Positions 16,344 to 24,177 of a stretch of 37,503 nt of DNA are shown here, in pieces; the stretch's first letter is position 1, and each line of letters starts with the position of its first letter. The position numbers and the translations under genes are program-made. Source of the DNA: a bacterium (GTDB lineage Bacteria > Krumholzibacteriota > Krumholzibacteriia > LZORAL124-64-63); contig JAIFKS010000114.1 in NCBI GenBank assembly GCA_020049465.1, positions 1 through 37,503 on the forward strand. Reading direction: 5' to 3'. The notes under the pieces are model-generated. The model was not told the DNA's origin. It worked only from the letters and a program-made list of their open reading frames with translations, and did no database searches.

Positions 16344-17741
16344 TCAGGCGGGCTGCGGCTGCAGGACGCCCTGCATGCGGGCGGCTCGCACGGCCGGATG
16401 TTCGGGGAATCGCTCCTCGACCTCGCGCCACCAACTGGCGGCGTTGTCGTGGAAATCCATCTCGTGCATCAGGTCGCAGCCCCGCAGCCAGGCGCGGTGG
16501 TTGCCGGGGTTCTCGGTGACCGTGCGCAGATAGAGCTTCAGCGCCCGCTTGCGATCGCCCGCAAACCGGGAACATTCGGCCATGCCCAGCCAGCCGAACG
16601 AATAGCCCGGATCCAGACTGAGCGCCTGCTCGAACAGACCCACGGCCTCGCTGACCCTGCCTTCCAGCAGAGCCAGTTCCCCCAGATAACGCAGAGGATA
16701 CAGGTCACGCACGCGACTGTCCAGCGCGGCGCCATAGGTGTTCGTGCGCCCTTCGCGGATCACGGCGAGATCGTCGCGGATTCCGGAGACGAGGTTGGCC
16801 GCCGAGACGCCGGCCCACTGCTCGGTGGCCTCCTGGAGCAGCCGGCAGGAAACGGCCACCGACTGCAGCAGGATGAGCGGATGGTCCGCGAAGGTCCGTC
16901 GCGCGCCGTCGACAACCGCGCGTGCTTCATCGGCGCGATCCAGCGCCAGCAGCCCCCCGGCCGTGCGCGCGCACAGGTCGGCCAGCCACGGCAGGGTGCG
17001 CCGGTAGTCCGCGTCCAGCCACTGCGCCTTCTGCCAGGCGTTGTTCAGATGTCCGATGGCCGTCTCGAGCCCGGCGTTCGGCAGGATTTCGTCGTCGAGC
17101 CGCACCAGCGACTCGCAGGCCAGACGGTAGTGGAAGTACGGTTCGTCCGGATGGGCACCGATGGCCTTGCGCAGGATGCGGAGATTGCGCTCGCGCGACC
17201 GGGCGCGCCGATCGGCATCGCAGCCGTCGTGCATGACGGCCAGTTCGCATTCGAAAATGCCCTGGCCGCTGCGCGCGCACCAGTCGCTCAGGTCCGGCGT
17301 GACCCGCTCGAAGATCGGATAGCGGTAGCGCACCCCGTCCAGTCGGCGGAACAGGCGCACGCGCCCCTCGACCTGATCGACATCGCCGGGCTGCGCGCTG
17401 ATCATGCGCAGACGGTAGGCGGCGGCGCCGGGGTCGTTCAGCAGACGCTGGAACTCGACCGGTCGGATCGGCTGCAGGATCTCGTCCGCATCGAGGAACA
17501 GGATCCAGTCGCCGTGGGCTTCGGTGAGCGCCACATTGCGAGCGGCGGCGAAGTCGTCCTCCCAGGCCACGTCGACGACGCGCGCACCATAGCCCTCGGC
17601 GATGATGCGCGTGTTGTCGCGCGAGCCCGTGTCGACGACGACGATTTCGTGCACCAGAGCCAGCACCGACTTGATGGTCATGCCGATCGTGGCTTCTTCG
17701 TCACGCGCAATGATGCACAAGCTGACTGTCTGTCGCTTCAT
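16344..17741 (-). CDS. GT2 glycosyltransferase with TPR tail
   Basis: The N-terminal ~230 residues form a GT-A glycosyltransferase family 2 domain: SLCIIARDEEATIG, EIVVVDTGSRDNT and the DXD-like FLDADE. The C-terminal half is helical TPR (AVGLFEQALSLDPGYSFGWLGMAECSRFAGD). It resembles SunS/SPBc2-type GT2-TPR proteins, which can glycosylate peptides or proteins, but the acceptor is unknown. 465 aa. It is first in a minus-strand group with the nucleotidase and GAPDH-like genes, and has a paralogue at 30785-32050. Confidence 0.85.
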   Translation of the reverse strand: MKRQTVSLCIIARDEEATIGMTIKSVLALVHEIVVVDTGSRDNTRIIAEGYGARVVDVAWEDDFAAARNVALTEAHGDWILFLDADEILQPIRPVEFQRLLNDPGAAAYRLRMISAQPGDVDQVEGRVRLFRRLDGVRYRYPIFERVTPDLSDWCARSGQGIFECELAVMHDGCDADRRARSRERNLRILRKAIGAHPDEPYFHYRLACESLVRLDDEILPNAGLETAIGHLNNAWQKAQWLDADYRRTLPWLADLCARTAGGLLALDRADEARAVVDGARRTFADHPLILLQSVAVSCRLLQEATEQWAGVSAANLVSGIRDDLAVIREGRTNTYGAALDSRVRDLYPLRYLGELALLEGRVSEAVGLFEQALSLDPGYSFGWLGMAECSRFAGDRKRALKLYLRTVTENPGNHRAWLRGCDLMHEMDFHDNAASWWREVEERFPEHPAVRAARMQGVLQPQPA

Positions 17742-17886
17742 ATAGGCGCACTGCCCCGTTCCGGTTGCGGATGACGTCCGTGTCTGCGGGGGATATCGTC
17801 ATTCCGGCAGGGGGGTTTAGCCTTCCCCGTCGTATCGCGGCAAAAGATGTCAAGCGGTTGCCATTCGGGCGTTTCTGGCCCAGAAT

Positions 17887-18453
17887 ATGGGGATGAACGA
17901 CACCCCCGATCTCCGGCCCGCAGCTGCCGCCGGGCCCCCCCCTTCCCTTCGTGACCTCCCGGCCGGCCGGTTGCCGGCTTACGCCCTGCTGGACAACATC
18001 CGCAGCGCCTGGAATGTCGGTTCCATGTTCCGGACCGCCGACGCCGTGGGTCTGGCCGGGCTGTACCTGGGCGGGGTCACGGCCACGCCCCCCCGCGCCG
18101 ACATCGAGAAGACCGCGCTGGGCGCCACCGTGACCGTTCCCTGGGACTACTGGCCCGACGCGGCGGCCTGCGCGCGCCGCCTGCGCGCCGACGGCATCCC
18201 GCTGGTCGTGCTGGAGCAGGTGCCAGGCTCGGTGGACTGGGAGACGGCCGAACTGCCTTTTCCGCACTGCTTCGTCGTCGGGCACGAGGTGCGCGGCGTG
18301 GCGCCCGAACTCGTGGCCCTGGCCGATCTCGTGGTGGAGATCCCGATGTTCGGCGCCAAGCGGTCGCTGAACGTGGCGGTCAGCTTCGGCATCTTGGCCT
18401 ATCAGATCCGGCGCCGCTGGATCCTGGCGAACGGAACGGGAGGCGACGCGTGA
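17887..18453 (+). CDS. SpoU/TrmH-family RNA 2'-O-methyltransferase
   Basis: A SPOUT enzyme using SAM to methylate a ribose 2'-OH of tRNA or rRNA. The three motifs are present: LLDNIRSAWNVGSMFRTADA (motif 1), FVVGHEVRGV (motif 2) and IPMFGAKRSLNVAVSFGI (motif 3). At 188 aa it has only the catalytic domain, like TrmL/TrmH minimal forms; the target base is unknown. A second ATG at 17893 is also possible. Its stop overlaps the DUF116 start (GTGA). Confidence 0.9.
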   Translation: MGMNDTPDLRPAAAAGPPPSLRDLPAGRLPAYALLDNIRSAWNVGSMFRTADAVGLAGLYLGGVTATPPRADIEKTALGATVTVPWDYWPDAAACARRLRADGIPLVVLEQVPGSVDWETAELPFPHCFVVGHEVRGVAPELVALADLVVEIPMFGAKRSLNVAVSFGILAYQIRRRWILANGTGGDA

Positions 18454-19055
18454 GCTTCGCTTCACCCTGGCGGCGGTCCTGGTACGTGCGGTTGGTGGCG
18501 GTCGCCCGCCGCCTGCTGCGCCCGTTCGGGAAAGCCGAACAGCACCTGATCGCCTGGCTGGCCCGCCGGCAGAATCGGCGGGTGGCGCACCATCTCGAAG
18601 GATCGCCGGCGCGGCGCATCCTGTTGATCATGCCCCGCTGCGTGAAGAAAACGGGCTGCAAAGTCGACGTCCAGCGGGGGCTCGACGAATGCCTGACCTG
18701 CCTGGGCTGCCCACTGGGCGACGTGGCCCTGATCTGCGAACGGCACCATGTGCAGGCGCTGGTCGCCTTCCGCAGCCATATCGCCTTCGAAATGGCACGC
18801 ACGCAGAAGCCCGATGTGATCATCGCCTCGGCCTGTCACGACCGCATGGTCAAGGCCTGGCGCAGCGTGCCCGAGGTGCCGGCGCTGCTGACGCCGCTGG
18901 CCGGCATGGAACGGATGTGCGTCAACGCCACGCTGGATCTGCCCTGGCTGGAAAAGCAGGTGGCCAGCGTCACCTCGGGCCGCGCGACGACACCCGAACC
19001 CGTCCCCGTGATCGCGACCAGCGGTGGTGCCCTGCCGACCGTCGAGTGCCCGTGA
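18450..19055 (+). CDS. DUF116 cysteine-rich protein
   Basis: The 201-aa protein matches DUF116, whose function is unknown. It has a possible N-terminal amphipathic or membrane segment, then ILLIMPRCVKKTGCKVDV, DECLTCLGCPLGD and PDVIIASACHDRM. The five clustered cysteines (C-K-K-T-G-C, C-L-T-C-L-G-C) suggest a metal or Fe-S site. GTG start overlaps the methyltransferase stop, and its stop overlaps the UbiA start: translation of the three genes is coupled. Confidence 0.82.
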   Translation: MSFASPWRRSWYVRLVAVARRLLRPFGKAEQHLIAWLARRQNRRVAHHLEGSPARRILLIMPRCVKKTGCKVDVQRGLDECLTCLGCPLGDVALICERHHVQALVAFRSHIAFEMARTQKPDVIIASACHDRMVKAWRSVPEVPALLTPLAGMERMCVNATLDLPWLEKQVASVTSGRATTPEPVPVIATSGGALPTVECP

Positions 19056-19966
19056 TCCGCGGAACCGAACTGGCCGCCGCCTGGCGCCTGACCCGGCCCC
19101 GCCAGTGGCCCATTCTCAGCGCCCAGTTCGCCGTGGGCGTCATCCTGGCCCTGCCGCCGGGCCCGGCCCTGCCGGTCGCTGTCGGGAATCTCGGCTTTCT
19201 GCCGCTGGCTGTCGGCTGGTTGATCTGGGTCGTCCTGCTCAATGGCGGAACGCTGGCCTACAACAGCGCCTGGGATCGCGACACCGAAGCAGTCGCCTAC
19301 CTGCGCCGGCCGCCGTCACCACCCCTCTGGCTGGCCACGGCCAGTCTGCTGGCGATGGCCGGCGGCGCGGTGCTGGGCTTCACGCTGATCGGACCGGAAT
19401 TCGGACTTGTCACGGCCCTGTGCGTGGCGCTTTCGGTGGCCTACTCCCACCCCCGACCGCGCTGGAAAGGCCGCCCCGGGCTGGACCTGGTGACGAACAT
19501 GCTCGGGTACGGCGCCGGCACCACGGCAGCCGGGCTGTTGACCGGACGGGCGGCGCTGCCGGACGGGATTCCGGCTGCGGGCCCGGACGCGGCGCTGCAC
19601 TGCCTGGCGTTCGCCCTGCTGTTCGGCTCGTTCTATCCGCTGACCCAGATCTACCAACTGGAAGCCGACCGCGGACGCGGCGACCGCACGCTGACCACGC
19701 GACTGGGCGCGACCGGCGCGTTGTCCCTGGCGATGGTACTGGGGTTGGGCGCTCTGGCCACCATGCAGGCGGCGCTGGCGGTCGCCGGCCGCGGGGATCG
19801 GCGCTGGCTGCCGGCGATCGCGATGTTCCTGTGGCTGGTGCACCTGTGGCGATGGCGGAGGCAGACGCGCGGGCTGACCGGCGAGGGCCACGAACGCGGC
19901 ATGTACCGCGCGCTCGCGCTGTGGGCGCTGATCGACATCGCTCTGGTGGCGGCCTGGCTGGACTAG
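19052..19966 (+). CDS. UbiA-family prenyltransferase
   Basis: An intramembrane prenyltransferase that joins a polyprenyl chain to an acceptor. The two aspartate-rich motifs are present: NSAWDRDTE (NDxxD type, first cytosolic loop) and YQLEADRGRGDRTLTTRLG (DxxxGD type). There are about eight hydrophobic helices in 304 aa. The acceptor (quinone precursor, haem or lipid) cannot be read from sequence. I start at GTG 19052, within the stop of DUF116 (GTGA); the longer frame upstream lies inside DUF116. Confidence 0.85.
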   Translation: MIRGTELAAAWRLTRPRQWPILSAQFAVGVILALPPGPALPVAVGNLGFLPLAVGWLIWVVLLNGGTLAYNSAWDRDTEAVAYLRRPPSPPLWLATASLLAMAGGAVLGFTLIGPEFGLVTALCVALSVAYSHPRPRWKGRPGLDLVTNMLGYGAGTTAAGLLTGRAALPDGIPAAGPDAALHCLAFALLFGSFYPLTQIYQLEADRGRGDRTLTTRLGATGALSLAMVLGLGALATMQAALAVAGRGDRRWLPAIAMFLWLVHLWRWRRQTRGLTGEGHERGMYRALALWALIDIALVAAWLD

Positions 19967-20006
19967 CCAGGCCAGTTCAGACAAAGACCGGGCCGTTGGC
20001 GGCCGT

Positions 20007-21116
20007 TCAGATCTGGCTGCGGCGGCGGCGCGAGATTTCCCCGGAGAAGGCGGCGCCCTGCGAGGCGAACTCGGTCAGCACCTGGTCCACCAGCTGGATC
20101 TTGTCCTTCAGCGGCAGGAACGCGGACTTGAACCCGTTCATCACAAGGCCCAGGACCTCGTCCTCGCTCAGGTCGTAGTTGTCCACCGCCAGCTTGAATT
20201 CATTGGTCACCGTCGTGCCCGAAACCAGCCGGTTGTCGGTGTTCAGCGTCACGCGCAGCCCCTCCTCCATGAATCGGCGGATGGGGTGGCTCTGCAGGTC
20301 GGGGATGGCCTTGGTCTGCACGTTGCTGGCCAGGCACAGTTCGACCGGAATGCGGCGATCGTTGACCCAGGCCATCAGGTCCGGATCCTCGATCAGGTGC
20401 GTGCCATGCCCGATGCGGTGGGCGCGGCAGTAGTGCAGGGCCTGATGGATGGACGGTGCCCCGAACGCTTCCCCGGCATGGATGGTGATGTTGATGTTGT
20501 TGTTCAGGACGAACAGGCAGGCCTCGATGTGGTCCTTGGCCGGGTAGTCCTTTTCCGCGCCGGCCAGATCGAAACCGACGACGCCCCGCCCCTTCCAGCG
20601 CACGGACAGCGCGGCCAGTTCCAGACTGGAAGCGGCCGAGATGTGGCGGATGCCGCAGATGATCTGCCCGCAGATGATGCCGTACTGGCGACGCGCCAGG
20701 TCCAGGCCCGCCTGCACCGCCTCGACGATCTGGTCGTAGACGAGCCCTTCCCCGGTGTGCAGCAGGGGCGAATACCGCACTTCCATGTAACGCACATTTT
20801 CCCGATGGGCATCCTCGGCCAACTCGTAGGCCACGCGCGTCAGTGCTTCCCTGGTCTGCATCAGCTTGAGGGTGATGTCGAAGACCCGCAGGTACTCCAC
20901 GAGGCTGGGGCAGTCGTCCGGAACCTGGCAGACCGCGCGCACGTCCTCTTCGGTTTCGAACGTGTAGCCGGTGTCACGGTGGCGCGCCAGTTCCAGAATG
21001 GTGGCCGGGCGCAGCGAACCGTCCAGGTGGACGTGCAGATCCGTCTTGGGCAGCGCATGCAGGAAATCGAGGCTGGGCCGCACCGCGGCGGAGGAAGCGG
21101 ACGACGGACGGGCCAT
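20007..21116 (-). CDS. add: Adenosine deaminase
   Basis: The product deaminates adenosine (or a related purine) to inosine. The zinc and catalytic residues are all present: LHVHLDGS, IHAGEAFG, HRIGHGTHL and LNTDNRLVSGT; the length (369 aa) is usual. ATG with GAGGGG 6 bases upstream. It is monocistronic, facing the end of ubiA, with a long upstream region (21117-21569). The basic C-terminus RRRRSQI is unusual but short. It could act on modified adenines instead of adenosine. Confidence 0.94.
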   Translation of the reverse strand: MARPSSASSAAVRPSLDFLHALPKTDLHVHLDGSLRPATILELARHRDTGYTFETEEDVRAVCQVPDDCPSLVEYLRVFDITLKLMQTREALTRVAYELAEDAHRENVRYMEVRYSPLLHTGEGLVYDQIVEAVQAGLDLARRQYGIICGQIICGIRHISAASSLELAALSVRWKGRGVVGFDLAGAEKDYPAKDHIEACLFVLNNNINITIHAGEAFGAPSIHQALHYCRAHRIGHGTHLIEDPDLMAWVNDRRIPVELCLASNVQTKAIPDLQSHPIRRFMEEGLRVTLNTDNRLVSGTTVTNEFKLAVDNYDLSEDEVLGLVMNGFKSAFLPLKDKIQLVDQVLTEFASQGAAFSGEISRRRRSQI

Positions 21117-21363
21117 GAGGTCCCCTCATTCCGGAAGGGCCGGCAGGCGACCGGCGCCAGGGGATAAAAATTATCGATGCGGGCGAAGCCTGGTTCTCCA
21201 GCGTACAGAGGGCGACTCATTCCCCTGAGGCCTTTGAACCCACTTCGATATCTCCACGCCGCGGCCAGCCAAGCCCCGTCGTGAAAACCCGCATCGAAAA
21301 ACGGTCGGCGCAAGTATCGATCACAGAACTGACGATCACCGAGGCCACGATATACCCAATAGG

Positions 21364-21395
21364 TCTCAATTCAGCCCGGTCTCGATTCAGCCCGC
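21364..21395. repeat. Tandem repeat, 2 x 16 bp
   Basis: TCTCAATTCAGCCCGG is followed at once by TCTCGATTCAGCCCGC (14 of 16 identical) and a partial third TCTCGG. It lies just downstream of the probable add promoter. Confidence 0.75.
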
Positions 21396-21420
21396 TCTCG
21401 GACCTGTTGCCAGCCGGCTA

Positions 21421-21450
21421 AGTATACCCACGCCGCGCGAGCCAGCGCAA
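21421..21450 (-). promoter_or_regulatory. Probable promoter of add
   Basis: On the minus strand, TTGCGC (21445-21450), an 18-base spacer and TATACT (21421-21426). The transcript would carry a leader of about 300 bases. Confidence 0.5.
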
Positions 21451-21501
21451 GTCTGTTCTGGCGCCCCTCCGAGATTTCCGGAGCGCCGCCGGGAAAGGGC
21501 A

Positions 21502-21531
21502 TTGGACAAGGAATTGGCTGAACTGTATATT
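21502..21531 (+). promoter_or_regulatory. Promoter of the outer-membrane protein gene
   Basis: TTGGAC (21502-21507), an 18-base spacer and TATATT (21526-21531), about 38 bases before the start codon. Confidence 0.65.
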
Positions 21532-21569
21532 CCCCGCACCACCCCGAAAGACCATTGCAGGAGCCTTTC

Positions 21570-22682
21570 ATGAGGAGATTGCCGATGACGCGGGGAGCTC
21601 GTCCCAGGATTCTTTGCGCCCTGTGGGCCGCCGTGCTGATCACCGCTCTGGCTGCCTCCGGCCCGGTCGCCGCCGCCTCGTCGCCCGCCGGACGCTGGGC
21701 CGGCGAGGTCGAAACCCCCGACGGCAAGAAGGCCGAGATCCATCTGGTCCTCGACCAGAAGGACAGCGCCTGGAACGGTTCGCTCGAAGACCCCATGCTG
21801 GGTTCGGCACCCGTTACCAATCTCAAGGTCACCGGCACCAGCATCAGCTTCAAGTTCCAGCCGCAGGGCGCCCCGTTCGCGGTCAACTTCAGCGGGTCGT
21901 ATGTGGCCGGCGACGACCGTGTCACCGGGACCTTCTCCCTGCAGGGCTCGAGCCGCTTCGTGAAATTCAAGCGCGTGGGCGCGCCCGCTGCCGGGGCCGC
22001 CGTCACCGCCGCACCGGCGGATGCCAGCGCGGCCGCGCCGGCCGACACGTCGCAGTCCACGACCGTGCGCACCAAGCACCCGTACCGGCTGGCCGTGACC
22101 GGCCGCGTCGGCTGGTGGGCCTCGCTGCATTCGGTCAAGGACGAGAGTTACACCATGAACAACCTGACCGCGGCGGCGCCGGCGTTCGACGGCGCGGTCA
22201 AGTGGTTCCTCATGGACGGCTTCAGCGTGTATGTGCGCGGCGTGCGCGGCGGCCAGAACATGACCGACGACGCCGAACGACTGGCTGTCTACGCCGGCAA
22301 CGGACTGACGGCCGACAGTTACCTGACACTGGACGGCTTCGAACTGGGTGTGACCGGCTATCTCGGCAACAAGCTGATGCCGCGCTCCCATTTCAATCCG
22401 TACATCAGCGGCGGCGCCGGACGTTACAACTGGGAACTGACCACCGCGGGCCGCGGCACCGAACCTGTGACCATCGAGCAGGCCCCGGTCGAAGGCACGA
22501 ACCTGGGTGGATGGTTCGGGCTGGGCACCGAGTATGCGATCAACAGCCACATGGCGCTGGATTTCGAATGGGCGTGGCGTTTCTACCTGACGCGCGACAC
22601 AACGACCTGGCGCGACAGTGAAGACGTGTGGGGCAATTCCCTGGCCTGGGCCATGTCGGCGGGGCTGACCTACGGGTTCTGA
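21570..22682 (+). CDS. Probable outer-membrane beta-barrel protein
   Basis: The 370-aa product has a signal peptide (ILCALWAAVLITALAASGPVAAA), then a beta-rich N-terminal module (about 30-135: GRWAGEVETPDGKKAEIHLVL ..., similar in style to small calycin-like or lipid-binding domains). An Ala-rich linker leads to a C-terminal barrel-like domain of alternating strands (FNPYISGGAGRYNWEL, MALDFEWAWRFYL) ending in Phe, the outer-membrane insertion signature. Function is not recognised. ATG has AGGAG 6 bases upstream. Confidence 0.7.
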   Translation: MRRLPMTRGARPRILCALWAAVLITALAASGPVAAASSPAGRWAGEVETPDGKKAEIHLVLDQKDSAWNGSLEDPMLGSAPVTNLKVTGTSISFKFQPQGAPFAVNFSGSYVAGDDRVTGTFSLQGSSRFVKFKRVGAPAAGAAVTAAPADASAAAPADTSQSTTVRTKHPYRLAVTGRVGWWASLHSVKDESYTMNNLTAAAPAFDGAVKWFLMDGFSVYVRGVRGGQNMTDDAERLAVYAGNGLTADSYLTLDGFELGVTGYLGNKLMPRSHFNPYISGGAGRYNWELTTAGRGTEPVTIEQAPVEGTNLGGWFGLGTEYAINSHMALDFEWAWRFYLTRDTTTWRDSEDVWGNSLAWAMSAGLTYGF

Positions 22683-22754
22683 GCCCCGTTGGCGCGCAGT
22701 GCCTGCCGGTGGTGTTTCGACGAGTCGCATTGAGCAGACACCAGGAAATCAGGC

Positions 22755-22787
22755 AGAGGCGCCGCCCGAAAGGGCGGCGCCTCTTTG
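22755..22787. terminator. Strong terminator, shared by two convergent genes
   Basis: A perfect 13-bp stem (22755-22767 with 22772-22784) has a GAAA tetraloop and a short T-run. It separates the outer-membrane gene from glcF. Confidence 0.92.
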
Positions 22788-22851
22788 CACCCTGGTTCCC
22801 GCGTGCCCCATGGCCGGCGTCGCGGAACCTACGGAGGACAACGACCGCAGT

Positions 22852-24177
22852 TCAGGAGCGAACGGCACGCAGCGCGGCGTACCACAGAAGATCGCCCAGC
22901 GGCAGAACCGGTGGCGCCTCACCGGGCAGGACCGCCAGCCCGTCGGCGATCTGGCCCAGGCAACCAGCGTTGGCCGTCACGACCAGATCGGCGCCGGTCG
23001 CGGCCAGCAGGCGGGCTTTGCGGGCGCCGAGGGTCGCCGAAAGATCGCCGTGGCTGAGCGACCACAGGCCGCCGCTGCCGCAGCAGACGTCCGGTTCGTC
23101 CGGCTCCAGGAGTATCAGGCCGGGGATCGCCCGCAGCAGCGCCCGAGGCTCCCGGACGATGCCCTGCGCGTGGCGTGCGTGGCAGGGGTCGTGCAGCGCC
23201 ACTTTCAGGGGCACGCGGCCGAACGCCGGGCGCTCGGCGCCCGCCAGCCAGACCATGGCGTCGATCTGCGGCAACGGCAAGCGGTCGCCGTAACCGCGTA
23301 CGGCGACCCCGCAACCCGAAGCCTCGGTGACGATGGCGGCCGCGTCGCCGCCGGTCCCCCAGGCGGCGAGGTTGGCGTTCTGCAGGGCGGCCGCCCGCCG
23401 GGGCTGGCCGGCGTGTGCCGCCAGGGCGCCGCAGCAGGTGTTTCCGGCCGGTTCGACGAGCCCGGCGCCGGCCCAAACCAGCAGTTCGCGCAGACGTCGT
23501 GAAGAGTCGGGCAACAGCCCCTCATTGGCGCAACCGGCGAACCAGACGACCGATTCGCGAGGCCTGGCCGGACGCTCAAGACGCCCCACGGGGGTCGACG
23601 GCCCCTTCGCCAGACCATCCAGACAGGCGACCAGTTCGCGGTCCGAGCGCGGCGCCCTCGGGACCGATCCGGCCAGGCGCGCGCAGATGCCCCAGAGCCG
23701 ACGCCCCTGCACGCGGCGACGCCAGTGCGGCCCGAACGCCAGACGCAGCAGATCGCGCCCCCGCGCGGACGACCAGGCGAGCGCGCGGAGCCACGTCCGG
23801 TCTTCCAGACGGAGCAACACCGGCAGCGGAACCGGACGGGGAACGTCGGGCGGAGGCGTGGACGCCCTGGCAGCCTCGACGGCCGTTTCCAGCAGGGCGA
23901 ACGGCACGCCGCTCGGACACACGGCGCTGCAGGCCTGGCACCCGATGCAGGTATCCAGGGCCGTGCGGACCGAGGGCTCGGAAATGGATGCTGTCGGGTC
24001 GGCCAGCAGTTCGCCAACAAGCAGGAGCCGGCCGCGCGGGGACATCGTCTCGTCGCCGGTGGCCACCCAGGTGGCGCAGGCCGGCAGGCACAGCCCGCAC
24101 TGGATGCAGTGGCGCAGCAGGACGTCCAGCCGGGCCCGCTCGTGGTCCGACCATGACCATGCCGGATGCTCAGCCAT
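22852..24177 (-). CDS. glcF: Glycolate oxidase iron-sulfur subunit (GlcF-like)
   Basis: The 441-aa subunit passes electrons from the flavin subunits. It carries two 4Fe-4S motifs near the N-terminus, CIQCGLCLPAC and CIGCQACSAVCP, and two CCG domains: TCCGAL and VCCGSGG with the paired HDPCHARH. These match GlcF and HdrD-type proteins. Its ATG overlaps the stop of the GlcD-GlcE fusion by 8 bases (ATGGCTGA). Confidence 0.92.
   Translation of the reverse strand: MAEHPAWSWSDHERARLDVLLRHCIQCGLCLPACATWVATGDETMSPRGRLLLVGELLADPTASISEPSVRTALDTCIGCQACSAVCPSGVPFALLETAVEAARASTPPPDVPRPVPLPVLLRLEDRTWLRALAWSSARGRDLLRLAFGPHWRRRVQGRRLWGICARLAGSVPRAPRSDRELVACLDGLAKGPSTPVGRLERPARPRESVVWFAGCANEGLLPDSSRRLRELLVWAGAGLVEPAGNTCCGALAAHAGQPRRAAALQNANLAAWGTGGDAAAIVTEASGCGVAVRGYGDRLPLPQIDAMVWLAGAERPAFGRVPLKVALHDPCHARHAQGIVREPRALLRAIPGLILLEPDEPDVCCGSGGLWSLSHGDLSATLGARKARLLAATGADLVVTANAGCLGQIADGLAVLPGEAPPVLPLGDLLWYAALRAVRS

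Larger units (their letters stand above)
21117..21569. other. Divergent intergenic region of add and the outer-membrane protein
   Basis: This 453-base stretch has no believable gene. It holds a minus promoter (21421-21450), a plus promoter (21502-21531), a 16-bp tandem repeat (21364-21395) and a repeated TATACCCA (21351-21358 and 21423-21430). Confidence 0.6.

Noticed and set aside
18689..19051. Upstream extension of the UbiA frame
   Set aside because: It runs inside DUF116 in another frame; the GTG overlapping the DUF116 stop is the natural start.
21387..22730. A 447-codon minus frame over the outer-membrane gene
   Set aside because: The plus frame has a signal peptide, ribosome site, promoter and terminator; the minus one has none.
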